From Phycisphaerales bacterium (GTDB taxonomy: Bacteria; Pseudomonadota; Gammaproteobacteria; Competibacterales; Competibacteraceae): 18,199 bases of DNA. The stretch is taken from assembly GCA_014879435.1 (NCBI GenBank), contig JACSSB010000187.1, positions 1-18,199 on the forward strand, given 5' to 3'. The notes beneath the pieces were generated by a model that saw only the letters and a list, made by a program, of their open reading frames with translations, did no database searches and was not told the origin of the DNA. The position numbers and the translations under genes are program-made. Shown piece by piece: positions 9,901 to 17,624 of the stretch. The number at the start of each line of letters is the position of its first letter. Position 1 is the first letter of the stretch.

Positions 9901-10518
9901 ATGCCCGTGCGCCAAACCCGTCTCCCACCCTATGGAAAACCCTTGGTTTTTTGCGCCAGCCTGCTGCCAGCGATTTGGCTGTGCTGGCTGGCATGGCAGG
10001 ACCAACTGGGCACCAATCCGGTTGAAACGCTGAGCCATCGCACTGGCGACTGGAGTTTGCGCTTCCTGCTGTTGGTGCTGGCGATCACGCCGCTACGGCG
10101 ACTGAGCGGCTGGAATGGATTACAAAAATTACGGCGGATGCTGGGGCTGTTCGCATTTTTCTACGTTTGCCTGCACTTTGGCGTGTACTTGGTCTTCGAT
10201 CAGTTCTTCGACCTATCAGCCATACTCCAAGACATCGCCAAACGCCCCTATATCACCATCGGTTTCCTCGGCTTTCTACTATTGATTCCGCTAGCGATCA
10301 CCTCCACCAACGGGATGATCAAGCGGCTAGGACGCAACTGGCAGCGGCTACACCGGCTGGTTTACCTGATCGGCGTGTTGGGCGTCTTGCACTACTGGTG
10401 GCTGGTCAAGGCCGACATCCGTGAACCGGCGTTGTATGCCGTACTGCTCGCTGCGCTCCTGGGGTATCGATGGTGGTGGCACGCTCACTCCCCCGCCACC
10501 ATCCGTTCCACTCGTTGA
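9901..10518 (+). CDS. msrQ: MsrQ, heme-binding membrane subunit of the MsrPQ methionine sulfoxide reductase
   Basis: MsrQ is an inner-membrane b-type cytochrome that passes electrons from the quinone pool or flavin reductase to periplasmic MsrP, which repairs oxidised methionine. The 205-residue protein has about six hydrophobic helices. Family motifs are seen: LGTNPVETLSHRTGDWSL, ITPLRRL, and the heme-ligand histidines H92, H151 and H164, which fall at the same numbers as in the E. coli protein to my recollection. The start ATG at 9901 has no clear ribosome binding site; an in-frame stop at 9835 limits other choices, and GTG at 9907 is possible. The usual partner msrP is not next to it, so it must be elsewhere or missing. 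The last 34 bases overlap the 3' end of parC on the other strand. Confidence 0.95.
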   Translation: MPVRQTRLPPYGKPLVFCASLLPAIWLCWLAWQDQLGTNPVETLSHRTGDWSLRFLLLVLAITPLRRLSGWNGLQKLRRMLGLFAFFYVCLHFGVYLVFDQFFDLSAILQDIAKRPYITIGFLGFLLLIPLAITSTNGMIKRLGRNWQRLHRLVYLIGVLGVLHYWWLVKADIREPALYAVLLAALLGYRWWWHAHSPATIRSTR

Positions 10519-12716
10519 AAACCACGCGGTAACGGCTTACCTCGTCGACCACGTTCACCGGCGTAGCTTTCCAGATCGCTCGGTTTCAATTTCAGATCCC
10601 GCTTACCAGCAGTCACCACCAAATTTCGTTCTGGCGGTACGAGCGCCAAGCTCAGTAGCCGTTCCTCGCCCGGCAGATCGAGAATCTTATTGCCTTTGCC
10701 TTTGGGTAAGCGCGGCAGTTCCTTGACGGGGAACAGCAGCAAGCGACCACCACTTCCGATAGCTGCCAACTGCTCGGTTTCCAGCGCCGTGATCGGCATC
10801 GGCGGTAGTATCTTGGCCTTTTCCGGTACAGTCAGCACTACCTTACCGGCCTTGTTGCGGCTCAGTAGATCATCGAAGGCACAGATGAAACCATAGCCTG
10901 CATCCGTGGCCAGTAAGTAAAGATCTTCGGGACCACCCAACAAAACACTGATAAAACTGGCTCCATCCGGTGGACTGAGTTTGCCAGTGAGTGGCTCGCC
11001 GTAACCACGCGCCGAGGCCAGTCCGGCTACTGGTAGGGTGTAAACACGCCCAGTGGTATCGAGAAATACTGCCGATTGATTGCTACGCCCCTGAGCCTGC
11101 GCCAAGAAGCTATCACCTGATTTGTAGTTCAAAGCCGTAGGGTCGATCTCACGGCCTTTGGCCGCTCGCACCCAACCCATTCGCGATAACACCACTATCA
11201 CCGGTTCGCTCGGGGTCAAACTGGTTTCGTCCAGCGCCTGTGCCGGAGAGCGCTCTATCAGCGAGCAGCGGCGCGGGTCGGCGAAGCGTTGCGCATCTTC
11301 CTCGATTTCCTTGCGGATCAGCTTTTTCAACTGTTTTTCCGAGCCGAGCAACTGTTGTAATCGCTCCAGTTCCTTGCGTAGCTGATCCTGCTCACCGCGC
11401 AGTTTCATTTCTTCCAATCGGGCCAGATGACGCAATTTGGTTTCCAATATGGCTTCGGCCTGAGCATCAGACAGTTGGAAACGTGCGATCAGTGCTGGTT
11501 TGGGCTTGTCTTCGGTACGTAGGATGTGGATCACTTCGTCCAAGTTCAGGTAGGCGATCAACAAGCCATCGAGAATATGCAGCCGCTGTTCCACCTGATT
11601 CTGGCGGTGTTCCAGTCGCCGCCGCACTGTGGCCAGCCGATACCGCAACCATTCATCAAGAATCTGCTTGAGATTCTTGAGCTGCGGCTTTCCATCCAAC
11701 CCGATCATGTTCAGGTTGACCCGGTAGCTTTTCTCCAAGTCGGTGGTGGCGAATAGATGATCCATCAGCAGATCTACATCGACTCGATTGGAGCGCAGCG
11801 CCAGCACCAGCCGGGTCGGGTTTTCGTGATCGGATTCATCGCGCAGATCCTCGACCATCGGCAGCTTCTTATCACGCATCTGCGCGGCGATCTGCTCCTG
11901 GATCCGCGCCCCCGATACCTGATGCGGCAGGGCAACAATCACTACATCGCCGTTTTCCCGCTCGAAGCGCGCACGTAAGCGCACCGTACCATTCCCGGTC
12001 TGATACAGCTTGCGCAGTTCCTCGCGGGGAGTCACGATCTCCCCACCGCCTGGATAATCGGGAGCTGGCACCAGCTCGCACAGTGCGTCTATCTCGCTGT
12101 CGGGCTGATCCAATAGCCGGATACAAGCAGCAGCGATCTCACCGAGATTGTGCGGCGGGATGTCGGTGGCCATGCCAACGGCGATGCCGGTGGTGCCGTT
12201 GAGCAACACCTGCGGCAGGCGCGCTGGCAGCAATACAGGTTCTTCCAGTGTACCGTCGAAATTGGGCGTCCAACTCACCGTACCTTGCCCCAGTTCCGCC
12301 AGCAGAATTTGGGCAAACGGCGTCAGTCGCGCTTCGGTGTAGCGCATGGCGGCAAAGGATTTAGGATCGTCTGGCGATCCCCAGTTGCCCTGACCATCCA
12401 CCAGCGGATAACGGTAGGAAAAGGGCTGGGCCATCAACACCATGGCCTCGTAACAAGCCAGATCGCCGTGCGGGTGGTATTTACCGAGCACATCACCAAT
12501 GGTACGGGCCGATTTTTTATGCTTGGCCCCGGCGCTCAAGCCAAGTTCGGACATGGCGTAGACGATACGCCGCTGTACCGGTTTTAACCCGTCGCCAATG
12601 TGGGGTAAGGCCCGGTCGAGAATGACGTACATGGAATAATCCAGATACGCCTTTTCGGTGAAAATCTTTAGCGGCACCCGCTCGACGTCGGTGGTATCAG
12701 TAAAATGGGTCGTCAT
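10485..12716 (-). CDS. parC: DNA topoisomerase IV subunit A
   Basis: ParC is the DNA-cleaving subunit of topoisomerase IV, which unlinks daughter chromosomes. Its length is 743 residues, near the E. coli value. The breakage-reunion domain shows the YSMYVILDRALP start, GDGLKPVQRR, the GDVLGKYHPHGD helix and catalytic Tyr126 (AAMRYTEAR). A coiled-coil segment lies near 430-460. The C-terminal pinwheel domain runs from about 500 and ends GERGRRGKPLPRGF; the QRRGGKG box of GyrA is absent. Residue 86 is Leu where E. coli ParC has Ser80, while Glu90 (E. coli Glu84) is kept. No strong ribosome binding site precedes the ATG (12714-12716). Its start is only 45 bases from the divergent ABC ATPase gene. 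The 3' end overlaps msrQ by 34 bases. Confidence 0.97.
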   Translation of the reverse strand: MTTHFTDTTDVERVPLKIFTEKAYLDYSMYVILDRALPHIGDGLKPVQRRIVYAMSELGLSAGAKHKKSARTIGDVLGKYHPHGDLACYEAMVLMAQPFSYRYPLVDGQGNWGSPDDPKSFAAMRYTEARLTPFAQILLAELGQGTVSWTPNFDGTLEEPVLLPARLPQVLLNGTTGIAVGMATDIPPHNLGEIAAACIRLLDQPDSEIDALCELVPAPDYPGGGEIVTPREELRKLYQTGNGTVRLRARFERENGDVVIVALPHQVSGARIQEQIAAQMRDKKLPMVEDLRDESDHENPTRLVLALRSNRVDVDLLMDHLFATTDLEKSYRVNLNMIGLDGKPQLKNLKQILDEWLRYRLATVRRRLEHRQNQVEQRLHILDGLLIAYLNLDEVIHILRTEDKPKPALIARFQLSDAQAEAILETKLRHLARLEEMKLRGEQDQLRKELERLQQLLGSEKQLKKLIRKEIEEDAQRFADPRRCSLIERSPAQALDETSLTPSEPVIVVLSRMGWVRAAKGREIDPTALNYKSGDSFLAQAQGRSNQSAVFLDTTGRVYTLPVAGLASARGYGEPLTGKLSPPDGASFISVLLGGPEDLYLLATDAGYGFICAFDDLLSRNKAGKVVLTVPEKAKILPPMPITALETEQLAAIGSGGRLLLFPVKELPRLPKGKGNKILDLPGEERLLSLALVPPERNLVVTAGKRDLKLKPSDLESYAGERGRRGKPLPRGFQRVERMVAGE

Positions 12717-12761
12717 GAATCAGATCACAGATGATTGTTGATCAATAAAATCGATTGAAAA

Positions 12762-13556
12762 ATGATTGAAATAAATCAGCTTTGCGTCACATTCAACTCT
12801 GGCACGCCCTTGGAAAACCCGGTGCTACGCGGCATCGATCTCACCATTCCGGCCGGACAGTTTCTCACCGTAATCGGCGGCAACGGTGCGGGCAAATCGA
12901 CTCTGTTGAACGCGCTGGCGGGCGAAGCAGCGATTAGCAGCGGCACGGTGCTCCTTGATCAGCAAGACGTGACCCGCTGGGGCGTGAGTCAACGCGCCCA
13001 TTGGGTCGCACGGGTCTTTCAGGACCCACTGGCCGGTACCTGCGCCGAACTGACGGTGGAAGAGAATCTGGCGCTGGCGGCGGCGCGTAATCGTAGCCGT
13101 GGTCTGCGTCGTGCACTGTCTCAAACGGCGCGGGCCGAATTTCGGGAACGCCTAGCGCAGTTGGGACTGGGGCTGGAATATCGTCTGGAAGATCGCATGA
13201 ATTTACTATCCGGTGGCCAACGCCAAGCGGTCAGCCTGCTGATGGCCACCCTTCGCCCCACCAAAATCTTGCTGCTGGATGAGCATACCGCCGCGCTTGA
13301 TCCCAAAACAGCCGCTTTCGTGCTGGAACTGACCCGCAATATCGTCGCTGGACAACATCTGACCGCACTGATGGTCACCCATGGTTTGCGACAGGCACTG
13401 GATCTTGGCGAACGCACTGTGATGCTGCATCAGGGACGGGTCGTCTTCGACATCAGCGGCCCGGAACGCACCCGGCTGGACGTGCCGGACCTGCTGCGAC
13501 TGTTCGAGGAATCTCAGGGCGAGGCGGTATCGGACGATAAATTGCTATTGGGTTGA
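12762..13556 (+). CDS. Orphan ABC transporter ATPase (COG1101/PhnK-like, TrpXYZ-type importer family)
   Basis: The 264-residue protein is a complete ABC ATPase: Walker A GGNGAGKST (39-47), Q-loop Gln87 in RVFQDP, signature LSGGQ (149-153), Walker B ILLLDE with Glu174, D-loop ALDP (178-181) and switch His207. The segments DEHTAALDPK and MVTHGLRQALDLG match the uncharacterised importer ATPase group found with a periplasmic binding protein and a permease of the aromatic amino acid or branched-chain type. Those partners are not next to it: parC is divergent upstream and thrH convergent downstream. The ATPase must work with proteins coded elsewhere. The ATG at 12762 is fixed by an in-frame TGA 4 bases before it and has no clear ribosome binding site. 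The substrate cannot be inferred from the sequence. Confidence 0.9.
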   Translation: MIEINQLCVTFNSGTPLENPVLRGIDLTIPAGQFLTVIGGNGAGKSTLLNALAGEAAISSGTVLLDQQDVTRWGVSQRAHWVARVFQDPLAGTCAELTVEENLALAAARNRSRGLRRALSQTARAEFRERLAQLGLGLEYRLEDRMNLLSGGQRQAVSLLMATLRPTKILLLDEHTAALDPKTAAFVLELTRNIVAGQHLTALMVTHGLRQALDLGERTVMLHQGRVVFDISGPERTRLDVPDLLRLFEESQGEAVSDDKLLLG

Positions 13557-13592
13557 TCCAATCGATCCATCATTTCCAGCCGTGTCCGCATG

Positions 13593-13615
13593 CTGTGATC
13601 GGTCACGATTCACAG
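13593..13615. other. Hairpin at the convergent end of the ABC ATPase gene and thrH
   Basis: CTGTGA (13593-13598) pairs with TCACAG (13610-13615), with an inner TCG/CGA stem and a GTCA loop. The right arm overlaps the thrH stop codon. Neither strand has a T-run, so a terminator role is doubtful. Confidence 0.35.
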
Positions 13616-14218
13616 CGAACGCGTGCTCGCCTTGCGGAATTGTTCACGCAATTCCTCGAAAGTACGTGCTACCGGAAATTGAGGAAATTCATCGATCACG
13701 TTTTGTGGAGGCCGAAACAGGATGCCGGCCTCAGCTTCCGCTAGCATCGCAGTATCGTTGTAAGAATCGCCAGCAGCGATTACTCGGAAGTTCAGGGTAT
13801 GAAATGCCTGTACCGCCTGCCGCTTGCCATCGGCTTGCCGCAATCGATAGTCAACGACCTGATCGTCAACCACCTCTAGTCGGTGACAGAACAAGGTTGG
13901 CCAACCCAGTTGTCGCATCAAGGGCATGGCAAACTCGTAAAAGGTATCGGACAAAATCACGACCTGAAAGCGCTCGCGTAGCCAATCTAGAAACTCGTAC
14001 GCCCCCTCCAGCGGCCCCATGTCGGCGATTACCCGCTGGATATCGGACAGTTTCAGACCGTGCTGATCCAATAGTCCCAACCGCTGTCGCATCAATTGAT
14101 CATAGTCGGGAATATCGCGGGTAGTCAGCCGCAACGCTTCGATACCGGTACGCTCAGCGACATTGATCCAAATTTCTGGAACCAGGACCCCTTCCAGGTC
14201 CAGGCAAGCGAGTTCCAT
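13610..14218 (-). CDS. thrH: Bifunctional phosphoserine phosphatase / homoserine phosphotransferase ThrH
   Basis: ThrH is a cytoplasmic HAD-family enzyme. In Pseudomonas it hydrolyses phosphoserine and can move the phosphate to homoserine, bypassing homoserine kinase. The product is 202 residues when started at the ATG 14216-14218, which has an AGGGGG site and matches the family's MELACLDLEG start. A longer frame to 14278 adds 20 unrelated residues and was rejected. HAD motifs: Asp7 and Glu9 (DLEG, the ThrH variant of DxD), SDT at 90-92, Lys132, and GDSYND (150-155). PDYDQLMRQRL, FYEF and the C-terminal KAST-R-SL tail are typical. It appears to be a single gene, with a 132-base gap to the cyclic-nucleotide-binding gene upstream on the same strand. 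Confidence 0.95.
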   Translation of the reverse strand: MELACLDLEGVLVPEIWINVAERTGIEALRLTTRDIPDYDQLMRQRLGLLDQHGLKLSDIQRVIADMGPLEGAYEFLDWLRERFQVVILSDTFYEFAMPLMRQLGWPTLFCHRLEVVDDQVVDYRLRQADGKRQAVQAFHTLNFRVIAAGDSYNDTAMLAEAEAGILFRPPQNVIDEFPQFPVARTFEELREQFRKASTRSL

Positions 14219-14350
14219 GAAAGCCCCCTGTGGCTCCACCGCGAACGCGGCAGATGTTACTGTTAGCGAAATCATCACAACGGACGTAACGCTAACCGGT
14301 TTACTACCATCACCGCAATAGCTAGCGTATTACTTACACTCACTACATGC

Positions 14351-15154
14351 TCATGGCTGGGATGGTGGGGTTTCCTTGATGAGAAATTCGGCCAATTGTC
14401 CGGTATTGAGCCGTAACCGCAGTGCCAGTACGTTGATCAGATCGATCGCTGCCTTGGGATTCTGCTCCAGGAACGGCATGAAATCCTCACGATGGATCAT
14501 GAGCAGATCACAAGCGGTCAAGGTAACCGCGCTTGCCGAACGGCCTCGACCATCGAGCATGGCAATTTCACCGATGATCTCACCCGGTCCAACCGTGCCC
14601 AATACGATTTCCCGCCCTTCGCCATTGGCCACACTCACCTTCAGCCGCCCTTTCAGGATCACACACATCTCGGCACCGGCATCGGCCATCTCGAACACCA
14701 CATGCTCAGCAGGCAGAGTCAGTGGCCGTGACAACGCAACGATTTTCTCTAGATGGCTGAAAGACAGGTTACGGAATAGAAAGCTTTTTCTGAGCACCTG
14801 ATATTTCTGCGGTACCGAGGCTGCCCCACTCCGCGTCCCTTCGAGAGACAAGACGCCGTGTAACTGGCTGGCGATCAATGGCCGTTTAATACAGGCATGA
14901 TCTTCCCCGAATTGACAGCCAGTGGAAGCAAAAATGACCGCTCTATTTGGATCAATTTTGAAACATTCGTTCCATACCGCCATAGCCGCCGGGTCGTCGG
15001 CGTTAACGATCATAAGATTGGCCGATTTCTGATCGCCAATCACCATCTGGTACGTATATTCATTATTGCTGGCCAACGACAGGACGTTTCGAATCATTCG
15101 GGACTCTTTCTCCACGAACCCAATCGCGCCGACGGTCATCGTTTCCACAGACAT
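14351..15154 (-). CDS. Cyclic nucleotide-binding domain protein with a receiver-like N-terminal domain
   Basis: The 267-residue protein has two parts. Residues 1 to about 105 form an alpha/beta domain that looks like a degenerate response-regulator receiver: VGAIGFVEKES at the start, IVNADDP where the phospho-accepting Asp loop would be, and KRPL near the end resembling the conserved Lys-Pro. Residues 120-240 are a CRP-type cNMP-binding domain with GEIAMLDGRGRSAS (195-208), including the Glu and Arg that contact the ribose and phosphate of cAMP in the family. There is no helix-turn-helix at the C-terminus, so it is not a CRP transcription factor. It likely acts through another protein. The start has a strong AAGGAGGAG 7 bases upstream. 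It is divergent from pilB across an AT-rich gap; a link to pilus control is speculation. Confidence 0.85.
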   Translation of the reverse strand: MSVETMTVGAIGFVEKESRMIRNVLSLASNNEYTYQMVIGDQKSANLMIVNADDPAAMAVWNECFKIDPNRAVIFASTGCQFGEDHACIKRPLIASQLHGVLSLEGTRSGAASVPQKYQVLRKSFLFRNLSFSHLEKIVALSRPLTLPAEHVVFEMADAGAEMCVILKGRLKVSVANGEGREIVLGTVGPGEIIGEIAMLDGRGRSASAVTLTACDLLMIHREDFMPFLEQNPKAAIDLINVLALRLRLNTGQLAEFLIKETPPSQP

Positions 15155-15183
15155 GGCTCGACTCCTCCTTCCCCATGTACGCC

Positions 15184-15197
15184 AGTTTGATCAAACT
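15184..15197. promoter_or_regulatory. 14-bp perfect palindrome in the leader of the cNMP-binding gene
   Basis: AGTTTGATCAAACT is fully self-complementary and lies just downstream of the predicted minus-strand promoter, a usual place for a repressor site. The binding protein is unknown. Confidence 0.4.
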
Positions 15198-15210
15198 TAA
15201 AAAATATGGA

Positions 15211-15238
15211 ATTATCCAGACCCTCGGTTTTTCATCAA
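15211..15238 (-). promoter_or_regulatory. Sigma-70 promoter for the cNMP-binding gene
   Basis: On minus: TTGATG (15233-15238), a 16-base spacer and GATAAT (15211-15216), five of six to consensus. The predicted start near 15204 gives a leader of about 50 bases. Confidence 0.5.
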
Positions 15239-15418
15239 TCAAGAGCGGATGAAATCGACTCGATTTTACCGAATTATTTGATATTACCGTTAAAAATCAA
15301 TAATATATTTCAAATTTAGCTCCTTACCGAATCAGCGGCTTCAAATTCTCCACTCATGTTATAAAAACTTACGATAGTAATAAATATTTTACATTCTAAT
15401 CTAAGAGAATCTTCAGAA

Positions 15419-15646
15419 TCAATCGCTTTTGAACAGCATCTTGGTGCTCTTGACCCCACAACTCAACTTGGTGACGGTCCCTCTCCGACCTGATAGGCAC
15501 ATCATCTTTTTCCCTTTTAGTATAGCGTTACCATTATCAATACTTTTATTCCCATCAATCACAACTCTCTCAATCAAATATTGATCAAAGCTGAGATATC
15601 TGTTCCCTAAGGCTATCCAAGTATGATAAATATATGACATTTTCAT
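15419..15646 (-). CDS. Doubtful 75-residue hypothetical protein
   Basis: An open frame of 75 residues rich in Lys, Ser and Ile begins MKMSYIYHTW and ends MLFKSD. It has no ribosome binding site, signal peptide or motif that I recognise. It lies in AT-rich DNA where a frame of this size can be chance. It may instead be a small accessory gene or the remains of one. Low confidence. Confidence 0.2.
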   Translation of the reverse strand: MKMSYIYHTWIALGNRYLSFDQYLIERVVIDGNKSIDNGNAILKGKKMMCLSGRRGTVTKLSCGVKSTKMLFKSD

Positions 15647-15710
15647 AGATCAGATGCAAAAGACATGCCTTATGCATCTTAAAACCGAACACCTTGAATA
15701 TCTTAAAAAT

Positions 15711-15739
15711 TTGACACCTTAACAATTTATGCTCATGAT
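15711..15739 (+). promoter_or_regulatory. Sigma-70 promoter candidate for pilB-pilC
   Basis: A perfect TTGACA (15711-15716), a 17-base spacer and CATGAT (15734-15739, four of six). The predicted start near 15746 gives a 5' leader of about 147 bases ahead of pilB. Confidence 0.5.
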
Positions 15740-15764
15740 TCTATTGGCACTAGAACGCTGAGGA

Positions 15765-15782
15765 TGTAATGCATGCATTACA
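15765..15782. promoter_or_regulatory. 18-bp perfect palindrome in the pilB leader
   Basis: TGTAATGCATGCATTACA is fully self-complementary over 18 bases and lies about 20 bases past the predicted pilB transcript start. Position and symmetry suit a repressor operator. The regulator is unknown. Confidence 0.5.
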
Positions 15783-15892
15783 AAACATTCAGTACTTCTT
15801 CCCGCCTCTTTCCAAGGTTTCGCACATGGTCTAAAGTTCGGGGTGTCAAGCGATCGGCACCACTGAATCGCTGGAGGAATTAAGATCAAGCC

Positions 15893-17620
15893 ATGGCTAG
15901 TATTCCTAACACCGTCACTGCCCAACCCGCCGCAGGCCAACTTATCGGACTGGCTCGGCAACTCGTCATGCATCATCTGCTCGATGAAGCGGAGGCATTG
16001 AAGGCTCTTGAGCAGGCACGCAAGCAAAATACTCTTTTCGTCACCTATCTGGTTGAAAACAAACTAGCTCGCGATAATGACATCGCCCGCGTTGCCGCGC
16101 GTAGTTTCAACCTACCCCTGTTCGATGTCGCAACGCTAGAAGTTGACAGGACCGTCGTACAACTGGTCGAGGAAAAGCTGCTCCGCAAGCATCATGTCCT
16201 GCCGTTATATAAACGGGGGCGCCGATTGTTTGTCGGGCTGAGCGATCCCACCAATCAGCGTGCGCTGGAAGACATCAAATTCCAAACCCGGCTGGATGTC
16301 GAACCAGTCGTCGTCAGCGAGCTGCAGCTTGCCAAAATGCTCGAGACCGCCACCGAGACCTCGGCGACGGACATGGTCGACCCGGAGGTCGGTGATCTCG
16401 ACTATGTGAGCGAAGGTAGCTCGGGCAAAGTTGAAACGCTGACCAGCGCCGATGCCGACGACGCACCAATAGTGCGATTTGTCAATCAAGTCATTCTCCA
16501 AGCCATCAATCGCGGTGCCTCCGATATCCACTTCGAACCTTACGAAAAAATCTATCGGGTACGCCTCCGTCAGGATGGCATCCTTGATGAGATCTACAAA
16601 CCACCGGTCACGATGGCGCCGCGCCTCGCCGCTCGCCTGAAGATCATGGCTCAACTGGATATCGCCGAACGGCGCGTACCGCAGGACGGGCGACTCAAGC
16701 TCTATCTTACCAAACAACGGGCTATCGATTTTCGCGTCAATACCATGCCCACCCTTTGGGGTGAAAAGGTAGTGCTCCGTCTGCTCGATCCCTCCAGCGC
16801 CCAGATGGGTATCGAAGCCTTAGGCTATGAGGATCATCAAAAAGATTTGTTCCTCAAGGCCGTTCACAAACCGCAGGGAATGGTACTGGTCACCGGTCCT
16901 ACCGGTAGCGGCAAGACCGTGTCGCTGTACACCGCACTCAACATCTTGAACACCGCCGAAGTCAACATCTCCACCGCCGAGGATCCGGTGGAAATCAACC
17001 TAGCTGGCATTAATCAAGTCAATGTCAATCCTAAGGTCGGCATGACCTTCGCTAACGCCCTGCGGGCCTTCCTACGTCAAGATCCGGACATTATCATGGT
17101 TGGCGAAATCCGCGATCTGGAAACCGCCGAGATTGCCATTAAAGCTGCACAAACGGGCCACATGGTACTTTCAACCCTCCATACCAATAGCGCGCCACAA
17201 ACGCTTACACGATTGATGAACATGGGCGTCGCACCCTACAACATTGCATCCAGTATCACCCTGATCATTGCCCAACGACTGGCGCGTCGGCTGTGCAAGG
17301 AATGCAAGGAAGAAATCAAAATTCCACCTGAGGAATTGATCAATCAGGGTTTTCGTGAAAATGAACTAAGTGAGTTAACGATCTACAAAGCCGTTGGTTG
17401 CGATCAATGCAATCGAGGCTACAAGGGCCGGGTCGGAATTTATGAGGTAATGCCGATTTCCGAAGAAACCGGTCGAATCATTATGGCAGGCGGTAACGCC
17501 CTACAGATTGCCGACCAAGCACGACGAGAAGGCATCAACGACTTACGCCGATCAGGGCTCAACAAGGCCCGTATGGGACTGACCAGCCTTGAAGAAATCA
17601 ACCGAGTAACGACGGAATAA
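15893..17620 (+). CDS. pilB: Type IV pilus assembly ATPase PilB
   Basis: PilB is the cytoplasmic hexameric motor that drives pilus extension. The 575-residue protein has an N-terminal MshEN/GspE-N domain (about 10-170, a c-di-GMP-binding fold in some relatives). The motor core follows: the Asp box SDIHFEPYE, Walker A GPTGSGKT (335-342), Walker B DIIMVGE with Glu405, and the His box with H423 and H430 (HMVLSTLHTN). The zinc-binding tetracysteine C468/C471 and C503/C506 near the C-terminus is typical of PilB and GspE and absent from the retraction ATPase PilT. The ATG at 15893 is 14 bases after a GGAGGA, longer than usual spacing, and an in-frame TAA at 15881 rules out earlier starts. pilC follows after 4 bases. 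Confidence 0.96.
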   Translation: MASIPNTVTAQPAAGQLIGLARQLVMHHLLDEAEALKALEQARKQNTLFVTYLVENKLARDNDIARVAARSFNLPLFDVATLEVDRTVVQLVEEKLLRKHHVLPLYKRGRRLFVGLSDPTNQRALEDIKFQTRLDVEPVVVSELQLAKMLETATETSATDMVDPEVGDLDYVSEGSSGKVETLTSADADDAPIVRFVNQVILQAINRGASDIHFEPYEKIYRVRLRQDGILDEIYKPPVTMAPRLAARLKIMAQLDIAERRVPQDGRLKLYLTKQRAIDFRVNTMPTLWGEKVVLRLLDPSSAQMGIEALGYEDHQKDLFLKAVHKPQGMVLVTGPTGSGKTVSLYTALNILNTAEVNISTAEDPVEINLAGINQVNVNPKVGMTFANALRAFLRQDPDIIMVGEIRDLETAEIAIKAAQTGHMVLSTLHTNSAPQTLTRLMNMGVAPYNIASSITLIIAQRLARRLCKECKEEIKIPPEELINQGFRENELSELTIYKAVGCDQCNRGYKGRVGIYEVMPISEETGRIIMAGGNALQIADQARREGINDLRRSGLNKARMGLTSLEEINRVTTE

Positions 17621-17624
17621 TGGT

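Larger units (their letters stand above)
15155..15892. other. 738-base AT-rich divergent spacer between the cNMP-binding gene and pilB
   Basis: This stretch is clearly richer in A and T than the rest of the window, most strongly between about 15200 and 15760. It holds two promoter-like sequences, two perfect palindromes and one doubtful short frame. In Pseudomonas the pilin gene pilA sits divergently next to pilB; no pilin signature was found here on either strand. Confidence 0.6.

Noticed and set aside
9830..10033. Plus-strand 67- and 63-codon frames before and inside msrQ
   Set aside because: They overlap the msrQ start in other frames and show no ribosome binding site or motif.
14219..14278. 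Longer thrH start adding 20 residues
   Set aside because: The extension does not belong to the family, and the ATG at 14218 has a good ribosome binding site and the family start sequence.
15653..15678. Inverted repeat GATGCA...TGCATC
   Set aside because: Only 6-bp arms with a 14-base loop and no T-run or nearby start; likely chance.
15719..16027. Minus-strand 102-codon frame across the pilB start
   Set aside because: It is antisense to pilB and its leader and has no recognisable content.
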